64,000 nt of DNA. Source: Lamellibrachia columna. Taxonomy: Eukaryota; Annelida; Polychaeta; Sabellida; Siboglinidae. Of the stretch, positions 12,784 to 23,039 are shown piece after piece. The stretch spans positions 71,604,669 through 71,668,668 of the forward strand of contig OY759261.1 in the NCBI GenBank assembly GCA_963662155.1, read 5' to 3'. A program made the position numbers and the translations under genes. Position 1 is the first letter of the stretch. Every line of letters begins with the position of its first letter. The notes under the pieces were generated by a model, which had not been told where the DNA came from, did no database searches, and was given only the letters and a program-made list of their open reading frames with translations.

Positions 12784-13838
12784 TGCGTGCGTGTGATATT
12801 TTTACAATCCTAGTTATTGTTAATAATGATATCAGCACTCAAATTTGCCAATATTCAAACCATAGTAAGCCACAAACGCCAAATATGAAGTGCGATTCAC
12901 ATCGGAAATGAAGTTAGCAGACACATCACATACTCGTCCATGTGCATCCACCAACTTGCTATATATGTAAATTTGACACAGCACAATGAACAGCCGCCGG
13001 CGGGCTCTCAGCAGATGAAAATGCGGATCACATTTTGAATAAAAGCAGTTACTGTAATATGTGGCTTTTAAATGGTGTAAGGAAAACAAAACCACGAGTT
13101 GGTCAGCCAGTGACAAATGTTAAATCTGGGGTGTGGTTACAATGATTATCCTGTCCATAATAATGAGCGTCGGATGATAGCAGCGAATCGCCAGGTTAAC
13201 ATAGCAGATATCCAATTAGGTGGTATTCAGATTAAAATATGCACACGCAAGAACACAGAGTGTGACTCGATTCAAACTGGAATTTGGCATTGGCGTACTC
13301 GCCCATGTGCATGAGTATGCGGCACACAAAGTAATGCCTATCAATTACAACAACATTCTCAGCCTTGCTCAGAACCAGCCAGTGGATGGCCAACCAAGTG
13401 GCTGACCTAATTGTTGCCAGGTGTTGATAAATTTTAAACATTGGGTGTTGCTACAATGGATCGTCTGAGCGAGAGAAGAACAACAATAAACTGCCATAAA
13501 TACTTCAAAATTGAGACAAACCCTGTTCTAGCGACAAGCTTGCACATATTAGTGCAACGCTCGGGCCTCCATAAACATGGTTCACCCAGTTTGGAATGTT
13601 TTAGACATAGAGACAGCGTTATTGTTTGTTTTTTAATTAGAATAACTCAAAAGAGCGCTAAGAAAATGCTCAAAACAATGTGAGCAGAAACTAAAACTAC
13701 GATAGTAAGATCTGACCAACACAAGTTAGCATTAATAGTATATGTCACATAAAAGAATATTTTCTTTCACAGTTATTGTTTTGTCATGTATGTCGCAGCA
13801 TAGTGATTCATAAAAAGTATTTGATTTGATCTTTACAG
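9535..13838. other. 4.3 kb without recognised genes; hAT-like terminus, microsatellites, block R2
   Basis: There are (TA)n at 10607-10648 and a GT/GTGC array at 12740-12795. The stretch near 11500-11540 ends TCGTTGCAGCCCTA, which resembles a hAT terminus; the partner end was not found. The block 12110-12640 is a diverged copy of 50640-51260 (shared GTCAGCTGACT and TTGACGG strings), called R2 here. No supported coding region was seen. Confidence 0.5.
12110..12640. repeat. Dispersed or duplicated block R2, copy 1
   Basis: It shares extended similarity with 50640-51260: CATCAGTGCC, GGTCTGGTCA, TTGTCAGCTGACT, ATACCAAATTGACGG and GTAAAACGTTATATTTTCTC occur in the same order and at similar spacing. 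It is either an unclassified transposon or part of the segmental duplication that also copied the 48-bp exon. No coding potential is seen. Confidence 0.6.
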
Positions 13839-13892
13839 TATGCGAATTTGCCATCCTGTGTGAGACCGGAATTCCGTCAAGGATTGCCTCAG
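13839..13892 (+). CDS. Candidate 54-bp micro-exon (symmetric, phase 0)
   Basis: A TTGATCTTTACAG acceptor precedes 54 bp open in one frame, YANLPSCVRPEFRQGLPQ, followed by the strong donor GTAAGT. Length divisible by three and phase-0 borders match the 48- and 39-bp candidates on the same strand. The Pro content and basic/aromatic mix resemble the 39-bp exons. Only one copy is present, so support rests on splice signals and frame alone. It could be a chance match. Confidence 0.35.
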
Positions 13893-14359
13893 GTAAGTTT
13901 CTTATTCACTAAAATGTAGTGATGATCAAACGATGTTATGTACAGTAGAACTGTAGCCATGTGTAGCAGATCTTTTGATTGCCCCTGTGAATGTCTGTTT
14001 TGTTTGTAAGACGGATTTATTGATCGATCACTTTGTCGTACCTCTCCTTGACAATAGCGGGAGAATCTTGGTGTACCAGCGATTTGATTTTTATGCAATG
14101 CAACAACACCAAAACCTGATAGATTTGAAAATGGCCAGACTTTCTGACTGACATTTATTATCTACCATGTTTGGTACAAATGAAACATATTTATATACAA
14201 ACAAATGTGGGCCACTCTCGATGTCTTTCGACATTGCTCCATGTACTTAAAACATCACGCTCTAAAACTGGCCCACATTGCGGGTATGAACAAAAACATA
14301 CCGGACTTAATGTAGTACATAACAACACTACCGTGGTGTAATAATCAAAATTAAATTTA

Positions 14360-14740
14360 ACACTACAAAAAATTAACCTATGACCCAGATAGGGTCATAC
14401 GCCAGCCACCAGGTCACCTAGACATGTGAACACCCCACCAGAAAAGCTGTGTTACTGAAACACTGTTCTTATAGAAGGTCTCGCCCGAAACATGCCCTTA
14501 TTAAGAACATCGGCTTTCGCCTTAAATTAGGGTAAATTCACCTAAAACAATTTCTTATATCTAGAAGATCTCGCCCGAGACAAGTCTTCTTAACTTATCA
14601 GTTATAAGAATTGCTGGATTATACACGTGTTGTACTACACTAGCATACCTGAAATCAAGAAGCTCTAGCCCGAGACAAGACTCCTTGACCTCTCTACAAG
14701 GTAAATATGAGATCCGCTGGATTTCGTGCGTTCAGGCTAG
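14360..14740. repeat. Three ~90-bp tandem units with TCTCGCCCGAGACAAG motif
   Basis: The motif GAAG(G/A/C)TCT(C/A)GCCCGA(A/G)ACA recurs at about 14474, 14563 and 14657, each followed by a CTT-rich box and TTAAC or TTGACC. The array lies directly 3' of the DIRS/Ngaro RNase H on the minus strand, so it may belong to the element's 3' repeat region; that assignment is inference. Confidence 0.5.
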
Positions 14741-14751
14741 GGTAAGATAGC

Positions 14752-15445
14752 CTAACCCTTCTGGTGAGCTATGAAATGGAAGTTTGATTGGCCTAGTATC
14801 CATGGCGCCAAAAACCGGAACTCATTTATTTGACCACGAGATAATTTATCTGCTAGAATATTCACTCGACCAGGTACGTGGCGTGCCATGAAATTAATGT
14901 TAAGACTCAGGCATGCAAGAACCATGCGACGAATAAGGGCCATAATGTGTGGCTCACAAGATGTTTGCTTATTTATCACATGTACCAGTGCTTCATTGTC
15001 AGTGAAAAAACACACACTTTGGTTCACCCAGGTATTACCCCAAACTTCGACCGCGGCCACAATTGGAAACAGTTCAAGAGCTGAAATGTAGCGACATTGC
15101 CATGAGGATGGCCAACTGCCATAAAACCATTCCTTGCCATACACTGCTCAATAACCAATACTCCCAGCTGCATCGGTGTATAACTCTAAGCAATCTCCAC
15201 TGTGGAAGTCCTGATTAAGAAAGAAAGCCCTGCCATTAAATCTGCTCAGAAAAACATGCCACACCCTCAGATCTAGCTTAACCACTTGTGTAAGTCTGAT
15301 ATGATAATGTGGCTTGGTTACGCCAATCGTCAAATCTATTAAACGCCTAAGGAAAGCTCTGCCAGGTACAATGACAGAGCAAGCAAAGTTTAGAACACCT
15401 ATGAGGGACTGAAGCTCCTTGACGGTGAGTATTATGTTGGTGTTT
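14752..15445 (-). pseudogene. DIRS/Ngaro-type retroelement: RT C-terminus and RNase H
   Basis: On the minus strand the reading goes LTVKELQSLIGVLNFACS, PGRAFLRRLIDL, LDLRVWHVFLSRFNG, LYTDAAGSIGYG (RNase H start), then ALELFPIVAAVEVWG, FFTDNEALVHVINKQ and the signature HVPGRVNILADKLSRG. These strings are typical of the RT-RNase H polyprotein of tyrosine-recombinase retrotransposons rather than of gypsy or LINEs. Frameshifts split it at about 15145 and 15340. No tyrosine recombinase was found downstream. The RT fingers and catalytic YADD part are missing: the fold-back palindrome begins where that part should be. Related gag sequence lies further upstream on the same strand (17500-18576). Confidence 0.8.
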
Positions 15446-15710
15446 TTGAGGGATCAAATAATGAGCCACCATTGTTAAGCCAATGGTGAAATTCCGTACT
15501 ATCGCTAAAATGAGCACTTCCGCTCCCGGTTCTTGCGCACGCACGGCATTCTGCGTAGCGCACGGCCTTCTGGGTAGCATGCTCATCTCTATGGAGGCTG
15601 CTCATTTGCATAAATTGCACCCTTTTGCGGTGAAACTGTCGCCAGGGGGCGCTACGGTTCAATTGTGTCGACGGATCTGATTGGTCGAGAGCAGTCACGT
15701 GACGTCACTT
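15445..15710. promoter_or_regulatory. Promoter-like motifs (CCAAT, E-box/CRE) in the fold-back arm
   Basis: The left arm carries an inverted CCAAT box (ATTGGTC) and CACGTGACGTCA, i.e. overlapping E-box and CRE-like palindrome. The right arm repeats GACCAATCAGA four times (16453-16756) with further CACGTGAC and TGACGTCA strings. Such clustered sites are typical of GC-rich promoters. Whether they act here is unknown. Confidence 0.35.
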
Positions 15711-16425
15711 TGTGTGAAGTTTGCGAGTTGGAAGTCTGCAAGTTGGAAGTTTGTGCTTTGGAAGTTTGCAAATTGGAAGTTCTCCACTCCACTCCACGCC
15801 TGCGAAGTTGTGCAAAGTTGTGTGAAGTTGTACGAAGTTGTGTGTAGTTTGCGAGTTGGAAGTCTGCAAGTTGGAAGTTTGTGCTTTGGAAGTTTGCAAA
15901 TTGGAAGTTTGAAGTTTGTGATGTGAAAAGTTCACGTTTTGAAAGTTTATTTTATGAAAGTTTGTAAGTTGGAAGTTTGCTTCACCGCACACACATGTTC
16001 GCATGCGTGGAGTGGAGTGGAGTGGAGTTGAGAACTTCCAATTTGCAAACTTCCAAAGCACAAACTTCCAACTTGCAGACTTCCAACTCGCAAACTTCAC
16101 ACACAATGTGTGTGCAGTGAAGCAAACTTCCAACTTACAAACTTTCATAACATAAACTTTCAAAACGTGTGTGTCGTGAAGCAAACTTCCAACTTACAAA
16201 TTTTTCACATCACAAACTTTCAAAACGTGTGTGCGGTGAAGCAAACTTCCAATTTGCAAACTTCCAAAGCACAAACTTCCAACTTGCAGTCTTCCAACTC
16301 GCAAACTTCACACAACTTTGCACAACTTCGCAGGCGTGGAGTGGAGTGGAGAACTTCCAATTTGCAAACTTCCAAAGCACAAACTTCCAACTTGCAGACT
16401 TCCAACTCGCAAACTCCACACAAAG
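15706..16425. repeat. 15-bp tandem repeats in inverted arrangement (fold-back core)
   Basis: The + strand runs of GTTGGAAGTCTGCAA-like 15-mers (15718-15785, 15845-15990) are mirrored by CTTCCAACTTGCAGA-like runs (16028-16100, 16125-16310, 16350-16415). The short frames at 15705-16459 on both strands are products of this repeat, not genes. Confidence 0.85.
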
Positions 16426-17147
16426 TGACGTCATAGGTCACGTGACTTCTCTCGACCAATCAGATCCGTCGACACAATTGAACCGTAGCGTCCCTAGCGA
16501 CAGTTTCACCGCAATAGGGTGCAATTTTTGCTAATTTATGCAACTTTATGTAAATGAGCTGTGAAGTCATATGTCACGTGACGGCTCTCGACCAATCAGA
16601 AGTGTTAAGTAGCGCCCCCTAGCGACAGTATCACCGGAGTATCAAAGGAGTGACGTGATTGCTCTCGACCAATCAGAAAGAGCTCCAAAATTGTCTCATT
16701 TGAGCGATAATAGGGAATGACCCGTGGCGCCCCCTGGTGGTGAGACTGCTCTCGACCAATCAGAGCGGTCGACACTTCACCCGTAGCGCCCCCTGGCGAC
16801 AGTATCAGCGCAAAACAAGATGGCAGCCTCCATAGCGATGAGCATGCTACCCAGAAGGCCGTACGCTACCCAGAATGCCGTGCGGTCACGTCTGCGCATG
16901 CGCAAGAACCGGAAGTGCTCATTTTAGCGATAATAGGGGATTTCACCATTGGCCTAACAATGGTGGCTCCTTATTTGATCCCTCAAAAACACCAACATAC
17001 TACTACGGTGTGGCGCAGGACACCCAATGTCACAGCCCCGCTCAGACAGGCCAATACAATTACAAATAAATTGCCATCTGCCATGCCCAGCAATAGCCAC
17101 AAACAGTAAACCACTGCCACCACCTGTTTCCACTAAAGTTCTATGCC

Positions 17148-17310
17148 GTGAATTGCAGTTCTAAAATTTGCAGAGCTTTCCTTAGGCGTTTAATAAATTT
17201 GACGATGTGCGTAACCAAGCCACATTATCATATCAGACTTACACAAGTGGTTAAGCTAGATCTGAGGGTGTGGCATATTTTTCTGAGCAGATTTAATGGC
17301 AGGACTTTCT
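17148..17310 (+). pseudogene. Inverted DIRS/Ngaro RT fragment (opposite arm)
   Basis: The + strand reads RAFLRRLINLTMCV, then KPHYHIRLTQVVKLDLRVWH and FLSRFNGRTFF, the same segment as at 15148-15370 on the minus strand. The two copies face each other across the fold-back element. They differ by few substitutions, and the + copy lacks the VIVPG part before RAFLRR. It is best explained as an inverted duplication or a second, inverted insertion of the same family. Confidence 0.75.
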
Positions 17311-17499
17311 TTCTCGCCGGTGTGTCTGTAACGTCATCTTTGGTGATCGCATGGCAAGCCCCGGTTGTGCGGAAAACAGGGGTTGTTTGATGGCCGGCGG
17401 GCCACACCCTTGCTTTGAAAAGGGGGGTCCACGCTGTGGAGCTTGGGCATTAGCGACTTGAGTATTAGCAACCTGGGCTGCTCTCAGCCATGGCTCAGA

Positions 17500-18576
17500 T
17501 GCCACTGTGTCCCATGCCCACCCACAGATACCTATGTCCACCCATGAAGCATCCGCAAGGCCCTGAACGTGTCATCATAGGCCTGCCAGTTATCCCCCCC
17601 CCCTCAGACAGGTCGCCTATCGTCTCGATATACTTGCACATTTCAGGAGCTTCATGATAGTGAATTGGCTGGGACAAGTACACTGACATATAAATCCGGG
17701 TCCACTGAGTAAAACTGGTAATTCCTTATCTTTGGGCCCATAACACACAACTGATGTCCCATCTTCCCCTTGTGGCTACAAACCCAGGGAGACTTCCTGA
17801 CTAGTGGACCTGGACTCCGGTAACAAAATGGATAACTCAACAAACTCACCAGCCCACACCTTTGCCCTCAGTTTCTCTGGTATGAGGGAACGCAGGGAGA
17901 TGGAACAAGCTGTCAACGCTCTCATCCTGTCTCGTGTTTCTGCCGGGAAGTTATTGATAACCTCATTCACACCTGGAAGAAGCACCCGGTTACCCATTTC
18001 TTCCCCAGCTGGCTCGTGCCGCACATTAAAGCCCCCCACCTGACCAGAGGCCGTCACTCTGGACAAATCTGTGGGTAACATTAGTTGTGCCTCAGTTGTT
18101 GGTTGAGCCGAGGCCGTCACTTGACTCAGTTGCGGAATAGGTGGTGCCAACGCGCCAGAATTGACCTGTGTGTTTACGTTGTTAGTACGCTGATCTGTCA
18201 GCATTTTGTGCATTTCATGCAGCAACTGATTGGACTGCTCAACCCTCTCTTCAATTGGATGTTCCCACTGCTGCCGGGCTGTCATTTGTGCAGCAGTCTC
18301 CAACAGGGGTGCTGTCATCTGTAGGGTGTCATTGCTAGTTGTTGTCAATGCTTGGATGTGCGTTGTTGCTGGCTGTCGTCTATCCGTGCGCCCCGATATC
18401 GTCCGACGTGGTGCAGTTGCCGCTATAGTCCGGCTTCTTGTCCTGGTAGGCTCCACGGTAGCTGCCACATGACGAGTAGCCTGCTGGCGCCGTGCCCTCG
18501 TGAGAGCCATCCTGGTACCAGGTATGGGATGTAACCACCTTAGATACGCTATGGCACCCTGCGATATAAACATCAC
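17500..18576 (-). pseudogene. DIRS/Ngaro-type gag-like ORF
   Basis: From Met at 18576 (or the next Met at MALTRARRQQ) a 266-residue frame runs to 17776: a basic N-terminus with RTRSRTIAATAPRR, a Gln-rich middle (EQSNQLLHEMHKMLTDQR), then LPGVNEVINNFPAETRDRM and LRAKVWAGEFVELSILLP. After a frameshift it continues as WTRIYMSVYLSQPIHYH, MCKYIETIGDL and AYDDTFRALRMLHGW. The order and strings match the nucleocapsid-like ORF1 of DIRS/Ngaro elements. Further frameshifts lie near 17790 and in the C10 run at 17596-17606. It is upstream of RT-RNase H on the same strand, so the two are read as one element interrupted by the fold-back. Confidence 0.65.
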
Positions 18577-18599
18577 TTACGTGCCATTCAAAAGATGAA

Positions 18600-19500
18600 T
18601 TATTGGACCGCAGCACCAAGGTGGTAATCCTGGCCGAATCTCCCATAAATGGAAGAATCGCCCAGAAACCAACTGGCCAGTTCGTCACAAAACATATAAA
18701 TTGTAGATGAGGAACTATTGTACCGAAGCGCCAAGCTGGTAAACCTGGCTGAATCTCCAACGAATGGAAAAATCGCCTGAACTCCAGCTGGCCAGTTCGT
18801 CACAATGCTTATAAATTGCAAAACAGAAACTATTGGACCGAAGCGCCAAGCTGGAAATCTTGGCCAAAGCTTCAAACGAATGGAAAAATCGCCTGCACTC
18901 CAACTGGCCAGTTCGTCACAATGTTATAAATTGCAAAAAGAACTATTGGACCGAAGCGCCAAGCTGGTAATCCTGGCCAAAGCTCCAACGAATGGAAGAA
19001 TCGCCTGAACGCCAACTGGCCAGGTCGTCCAAAATGCCAATTGGCCAGTTCGTCACTGCCAATAAAACGTAAAATTGTTACTGTTTACTGTTACTGGTTT
19101 TTTTAGCTGCTAACTTGAACATAACATTTTTGAAAACAAACAACTGAACCGAAGCGCCAAACTGGTAATACAAGCCGAACTACCAATTAATGGCCAACCA
19201 GAAAGTGTGTCACAATGCTTATAAAATTGTTCAATTTACCGGCTGCAAACTGAACTTAACATGTTTTAAAAACAAACAACTGGACCGAAACGCCAAGCTG
19301 GTAATACGAGAGCCGAAATGCCACTTAATGGCTGATTTATGCCAACTGGCTATTGCGTCAGTGTCCCCACAGTATAAATTGCGCACATTAATAGAATAAC
19401 CTTACAAGGGCAACTGCACGCTGGGCCGAAGCGCCAATCTAGCAACCCAGGTCAAAGTGTCAATAAGAGGCCAATGCGCAGACACTAATTCAATTGGCCA
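18600..19500. repeat. ~114-bp minisatellite, about seven units
   Basis: The box GGACCGAAGCGCCAAGCTGG recurs at about 18607, 18720, 18835, 18949, 19147, 19280 and 19422, with CTGGCCAGTTCGTCACAATG in most units. The first four are spaced 113-115 bp; the later ones are longer and more diverged. The array lies between the SGNH relic and gag on the minus strand, so it may be the element's 5' repeat region. Short frames in this range come from the repeat. Confidence 0.8.
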
Positions 19501-19889
19501 TTGCGCCACTGGGAGTAAAAATGTGAACTTTCCCCATAAAGCCATTGTTGTTAAAAACAGCTTGTCATGCTGGACAGCATGTAATAAACCATGGCTAATT
19601 AATACTTCTTAAAGTAAGCACATGAATACGTAAAATAACTGATAAACATGCTACAGCAGTTAATGGTTAACAATACAAGTGAATACTGAATTCGTCTGCG
19701 CCCGTGACACACATTTCATTCGCATTGTTAAGGATTAAAGTGTCGTAGACATCAGCCGATAACATACGATGTTAAAACAAACACAATTTGTAATGCGACC
19801 AGGTCTCAACAAAGATGGAACAAACAAAGCAATTATGTTAGTCGGTATTTATTTCCTACTGCAAAGGTGTTACACATCGCACCTTTCTG
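19501..19889. other. No recognisable feature
   Basis: The stretch is AT-rich with no frame above noise. It lies between the minisatellite and the SGNH hydrolase relic, probably untranslated element sequence. Confidence 0.4.
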
Positions 19890-20540
19890 TCAATCATAAA
19901 AAGTAGCGATACCCGAATTTATTCTCCTGTATCGAACAACAACAGACTGACAGCTCGAAGGATGGCGCCCCTTATACAGCTTATAATTACCCAAATCGTT
20001 AAAATGGACGCCGTCGTCCCGAAATACCGTGCTTTGTGGGTTCCAGAACCCTTTATGCTTCCAAAAAGAGACCTGCTGGCATCCCTCGCACGCCGCCTTT
20101 ACAAAATCGTTCACGCAAGCCACCCGAGCGGCCCCCAACTCCGGTGAAAAATGGCGTCAGCTGTCACGCCGAATTAATTGGCAGATGACGACATGGCTGA
20201 CGCCAACTACCACCAACTCGTTGGCAAATTCCACGAGCTGCGCCCCGACTTGCTGAGGGCACGGACCGGCCGATGAATTGATGCAACACGACCAGTTGTG
20301 GGCGCAAGATGGAAGTGCGTTCCCACTGCTCGTCGGTGCGCAAATATGGGAGCCTGGCTCCACAGACGCCGATGTAATGGACACGGCATCCGTGGCCGTC
20401 AACAGCAAAATTCGAGGACACCCCGGGCCAGGATGGACCGGCCGACTCAATGAACCGTCGTAGCCAGAAAACATGGCTATGCCCCATAATCAAGGCCCGG
20501 GTGTCTCGACCGTGAACGACCGCCATTTTTCCTGAACGGA
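19890..20540 (-). pseudogene. SGNH hydrolase relic of the Ngaro/DIRS type
   Basis: The minus strand reads RALIMGHSHVFWLRRFI (block I, nucleophile Ser in GHS), then ILRPQLVVLHQFIG, after a frameshift LVEFANELVVVGVSHVV, and after another ACVNDFVKAACEG and DDGVHFNDLGNYKLYKG (block V, Asp and His present). An SGNH hydrolase ORF is known from vertebrate-type Ngaro elements, normally 3' of RT-RNase H-recombinase. Here it lies 5' of gag on the same strand, so it belongs either to a neighbouring copy or to a rearranged element. At least two frameshifts make it non-functional. It is unrelated in detail to the CR1 esterase at 262-939. Confidence 0.65.
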
Positions 20541-20595
20541 ACAAAGGGGCATAAAATGACGTAGTGATCAAGATTGATAAAAACGACATACTCAA

Positions 20596-21329
20596 GTGTC
20601 AGACGAGCAGCAATGATGTCCGGCACAGCGGCGGCAAACGATCCGATGTGTCAAATCACAATTTTTTTTCAACACGAATTCAAAGTTTGAAACTTCAAGG
20701 CACGGAAGTTGGAAAACGTATTGCTGCCTCGACGTTCAACTTGCGTGTCCCGTCAACTGCTTGCAGAGCGGGGCATATGGCCGTCTTGCTTAACGGTGAT
20801 TGGGCTAAGATAGGTTATACAGCCGTATATTACTACGCAGAAGTTGCAAGGCTAGTTTACATAATTTACATATCTGGTGCAAAGTCCACTTCCCTCTAAG
20901 CCAATCATAATGGGATCAGTATAGGGGTAAGACCACTGTTGTCCTTCCTGTTTATTGTTTCACACGAATGTAAATTAAATTGCGATATGTGAATTTAAAC
21001 AATTCATATGATTTGACAAAAGAGCAATTTAGCAGACATATTCACAGGTTTGTTTGTAGAAGCTATTGGCTGTGAAATAATGCATTTTTTTAAAGAGTTT
21101 AACAGGCGGAGGGATTTATGGGAATTTTTCTGCTATATGCCACGTGGGCGCATGAATACATGGCTATTTTTGTCAAAACTGATGGGCATCGCACGTCGGG
21201 GCGTTTTAAAAGAACAGGAGGTATGTGATTTTGACAAAATTTGGTCAGCATGTCAATGAGATGATGGCAGTTGCTGTGAAATTTTTGATGGTCACGTTTT
21301 CTTATAATCAGACAAAACGTTAACATGGC
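20596..21329. other. No recognisable feature
   Basis: Frames 20564-20899 and 21050-21259 have no recognisable domain. Composition shifts from GC-richer element DNA to AT-rich DNA near 20900. The sequence 21330 marks the 5' truncation of the next LINE. Confidence 0.4.
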
Positions 21330-22920
21330 GGGGTTGCTAAACTACTTCACGGCTTAAAACCAAACAAGGCAACAGGACCCGACGAGGTGCCCGCCAAAAT
21401 CCTCCAACTTGCCGCCAACGAATTGGCTCCAGCCCTCAGTCTAATCTTCCAGAAATCACTCACCACAGGGGAACTCCCACTCTCCTGGTTACGAGCCAAC
21501 ATCACCCCCATATTCAAGAAGGGAGACCGGTCCCTTGCATCAAATTATCGTCCCATCTCCTTAACATCGATATGTTGCAAAATCCTCGAACACATTATAT
21601 TCTCTAACATCATGAACCACTTTGACCAATACGCAATCTTAACAGATAGACAACATGGCTTCCGCAGAAAACACTCCACAGAATCTCAATTAATACTCAC
21701 CACACACGATCTAGCTAATTCTTTAAATAACAAATCCCAGACTGACATGATAATAATGGACTTCTCAAAAGCATTTGACACCGTCCCCCACAACCGGCTT
21801 CTAAATAAATTAAACAGATATGGCATCCACAATAATACACACACCTGGATCTCAAACTTCCTTAAACGTCGCAAACAAAGAGTTGTTGTCGGAGGAGAAC
21901 ACTCGACCTGGACCAACGTTGTTTCGGGTGTACCCCAGGGCACGGTACTGGGACCGTTACTTTTCCTCACATACATCAATGACCTACCTGACAATATTCA
22001 CTCCACAGTCCGTCTGTTTGCAGATGACTGTGTCCTCTATAGAGAAATAAAAAATGAGTCTGACTCACATGAACTCCAGAAAGATATAAACCAGCTAACA
22101 CAATGGGAACATGACTGGCAAATGCATTTCAATACACAAAAATGCTTCGTCATGAGAATTACACACGCAAGACATGTAAAACACTACAGTTACACACTAG
22201 GAGATTCAACACTACAAGAAACTGACAGTCATCCCTATCTAGGAGTCTGCATCACCAAAGACCTCACCTGGAACAAACACATCCATCGGATCACAGCCTC
22301 AGCTAACCGAACACTTGCATTCATCAGACGGAATCTCCACTCATGCCCCCAAAACATCAAAACAACCGCCTACACAACCCTTGTTCGCCCACTCCTAGAA
22401 TATTCATCATCCGTATGGGACCCCCACACCCAGGTTCTCATTAACAAAATAGAGATGGTACAAAGACGGGCGGCTCGCTTTTGCCACAACAACTACACAT
22501 CCCGAGAAACTGGGTGTGTGTCAGAAATGATAAAAAAATTACACATAGAACTATTAACAACCAGAAGAATAAACAGACGGCTCACCATATTCCACAAAGC
22601 CATCCACAGTCATCTATCATTGCCTGTTGCAAACCTCCTCCAACCCACCAAACGCCATTCACGGCATCTAAATAGCAAAGCCTTCAACACTATACACGCG
22701 AGCAAAAACTGTTACAAATTTTCTTTTTTTCCCCGAACAATAAAAGATTGGAATTCATTACCAGACGCAATAGTCAACATCACAGAACCACAGCAATTTA
22801 AGCAAGCACTCACACACCTAGCCCCAAACAAACATGACTAAATAGCATTCACACGCAACCCTGACCGTTTGACTCCATAGGAGTGTTGGCCAGTAACAAT
22901 ACAAGACAAGACAAGACAAG
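21330..22920 (+). pseudogene. 5'-truncated LINE, Jockey/L2-like RT with intact catalytic core
   Basis: Coding sequence starts before the first Met, with LKPNKATGPDEVPAKIL. The frame then runs unbroken to 22841: NYRPISLTSICCKILEH (domain 1), QHGFRRKHSTESQL, MDFSKAFDTVPHNRLL (domain A Asp), SGVPQGTVLGPLLFLTYIND (B), VRLFADDCVLY (catalytic FADD, C), SHPYLGVCI (D/E) and the C-terminal RAARFCHNNYTS and FPRTIKDWNSLP. The protein lacks endonuclease, so the insertion is 5' truncated. The 3' end is (ACAAG)4 at 22901-22920, a simple tail like those of Jockey/L2/CR1-group LINEs. Exact clade needs a tree. The unbroken 490-codon frame suggests a fairly young insertion. Confidence 0.85.
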
Positions 22921-23039
22921 GCCACCAATACAATTCTCTACTGTGGTCTGACCCCTATAGCTAGAGTGTTGTTGCCTCGCGTAAAGATTATTATGCAATC
23001 TAATTGCATACATCCATTGGTGCAGAGAATTTACAGAAA

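Larger units (their letters stand above)
15440..17000. mobile_element. Fold-back (long inverted-repeat) element inserted in the DIRS/Ngaro RT
   Basis: The left arm starts GGGATCAAATAATGAGCC and the right arm ends with its near-complement GGCTCCTTATTTGATCCC; CACCATTGTTAAGCCAATGG pairs with CCATTGGCCTAACAATGG. Homology between arms continues through the TCTGATTGGTCGAGA and GTCACGTGACGTCA strings to the centre near 16010. The right arm is longer because a GACCAATCAGA/CGCCCCCT unit is repeated three more times (16580-16800). There is no coding capacity. The core is made of 15-bp GTTGGAAGT repeats. Beyond the arms the flanks are also inverted copies of DIRS RT (15148-15340 against 17148-17310), so the palindrome extends further than the element. 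Confidence 0.75.

Noticed and set aside
12516..12911. Cys/Val-rich 131-residue frame
   Set aside because: Mostly the GT/GTGC microsatellite at 12740-12795.
15665..16534. Cys/Val-rich and Asn/Phe-rich frames on both strands
   Set aside because: They are translations of the 15-bp fold-back repeat.
18805..19399. Short frames in the 114-bp minisatellite
   Set aside because: They follow the repeat unit and have no domain.
19890..20540. Host SGNH esterase gene
   Set aside because: It is frameshifted, intronless and next to DIRS/Ngaro gag on the same strand, so a retroelement ORF is simpler.
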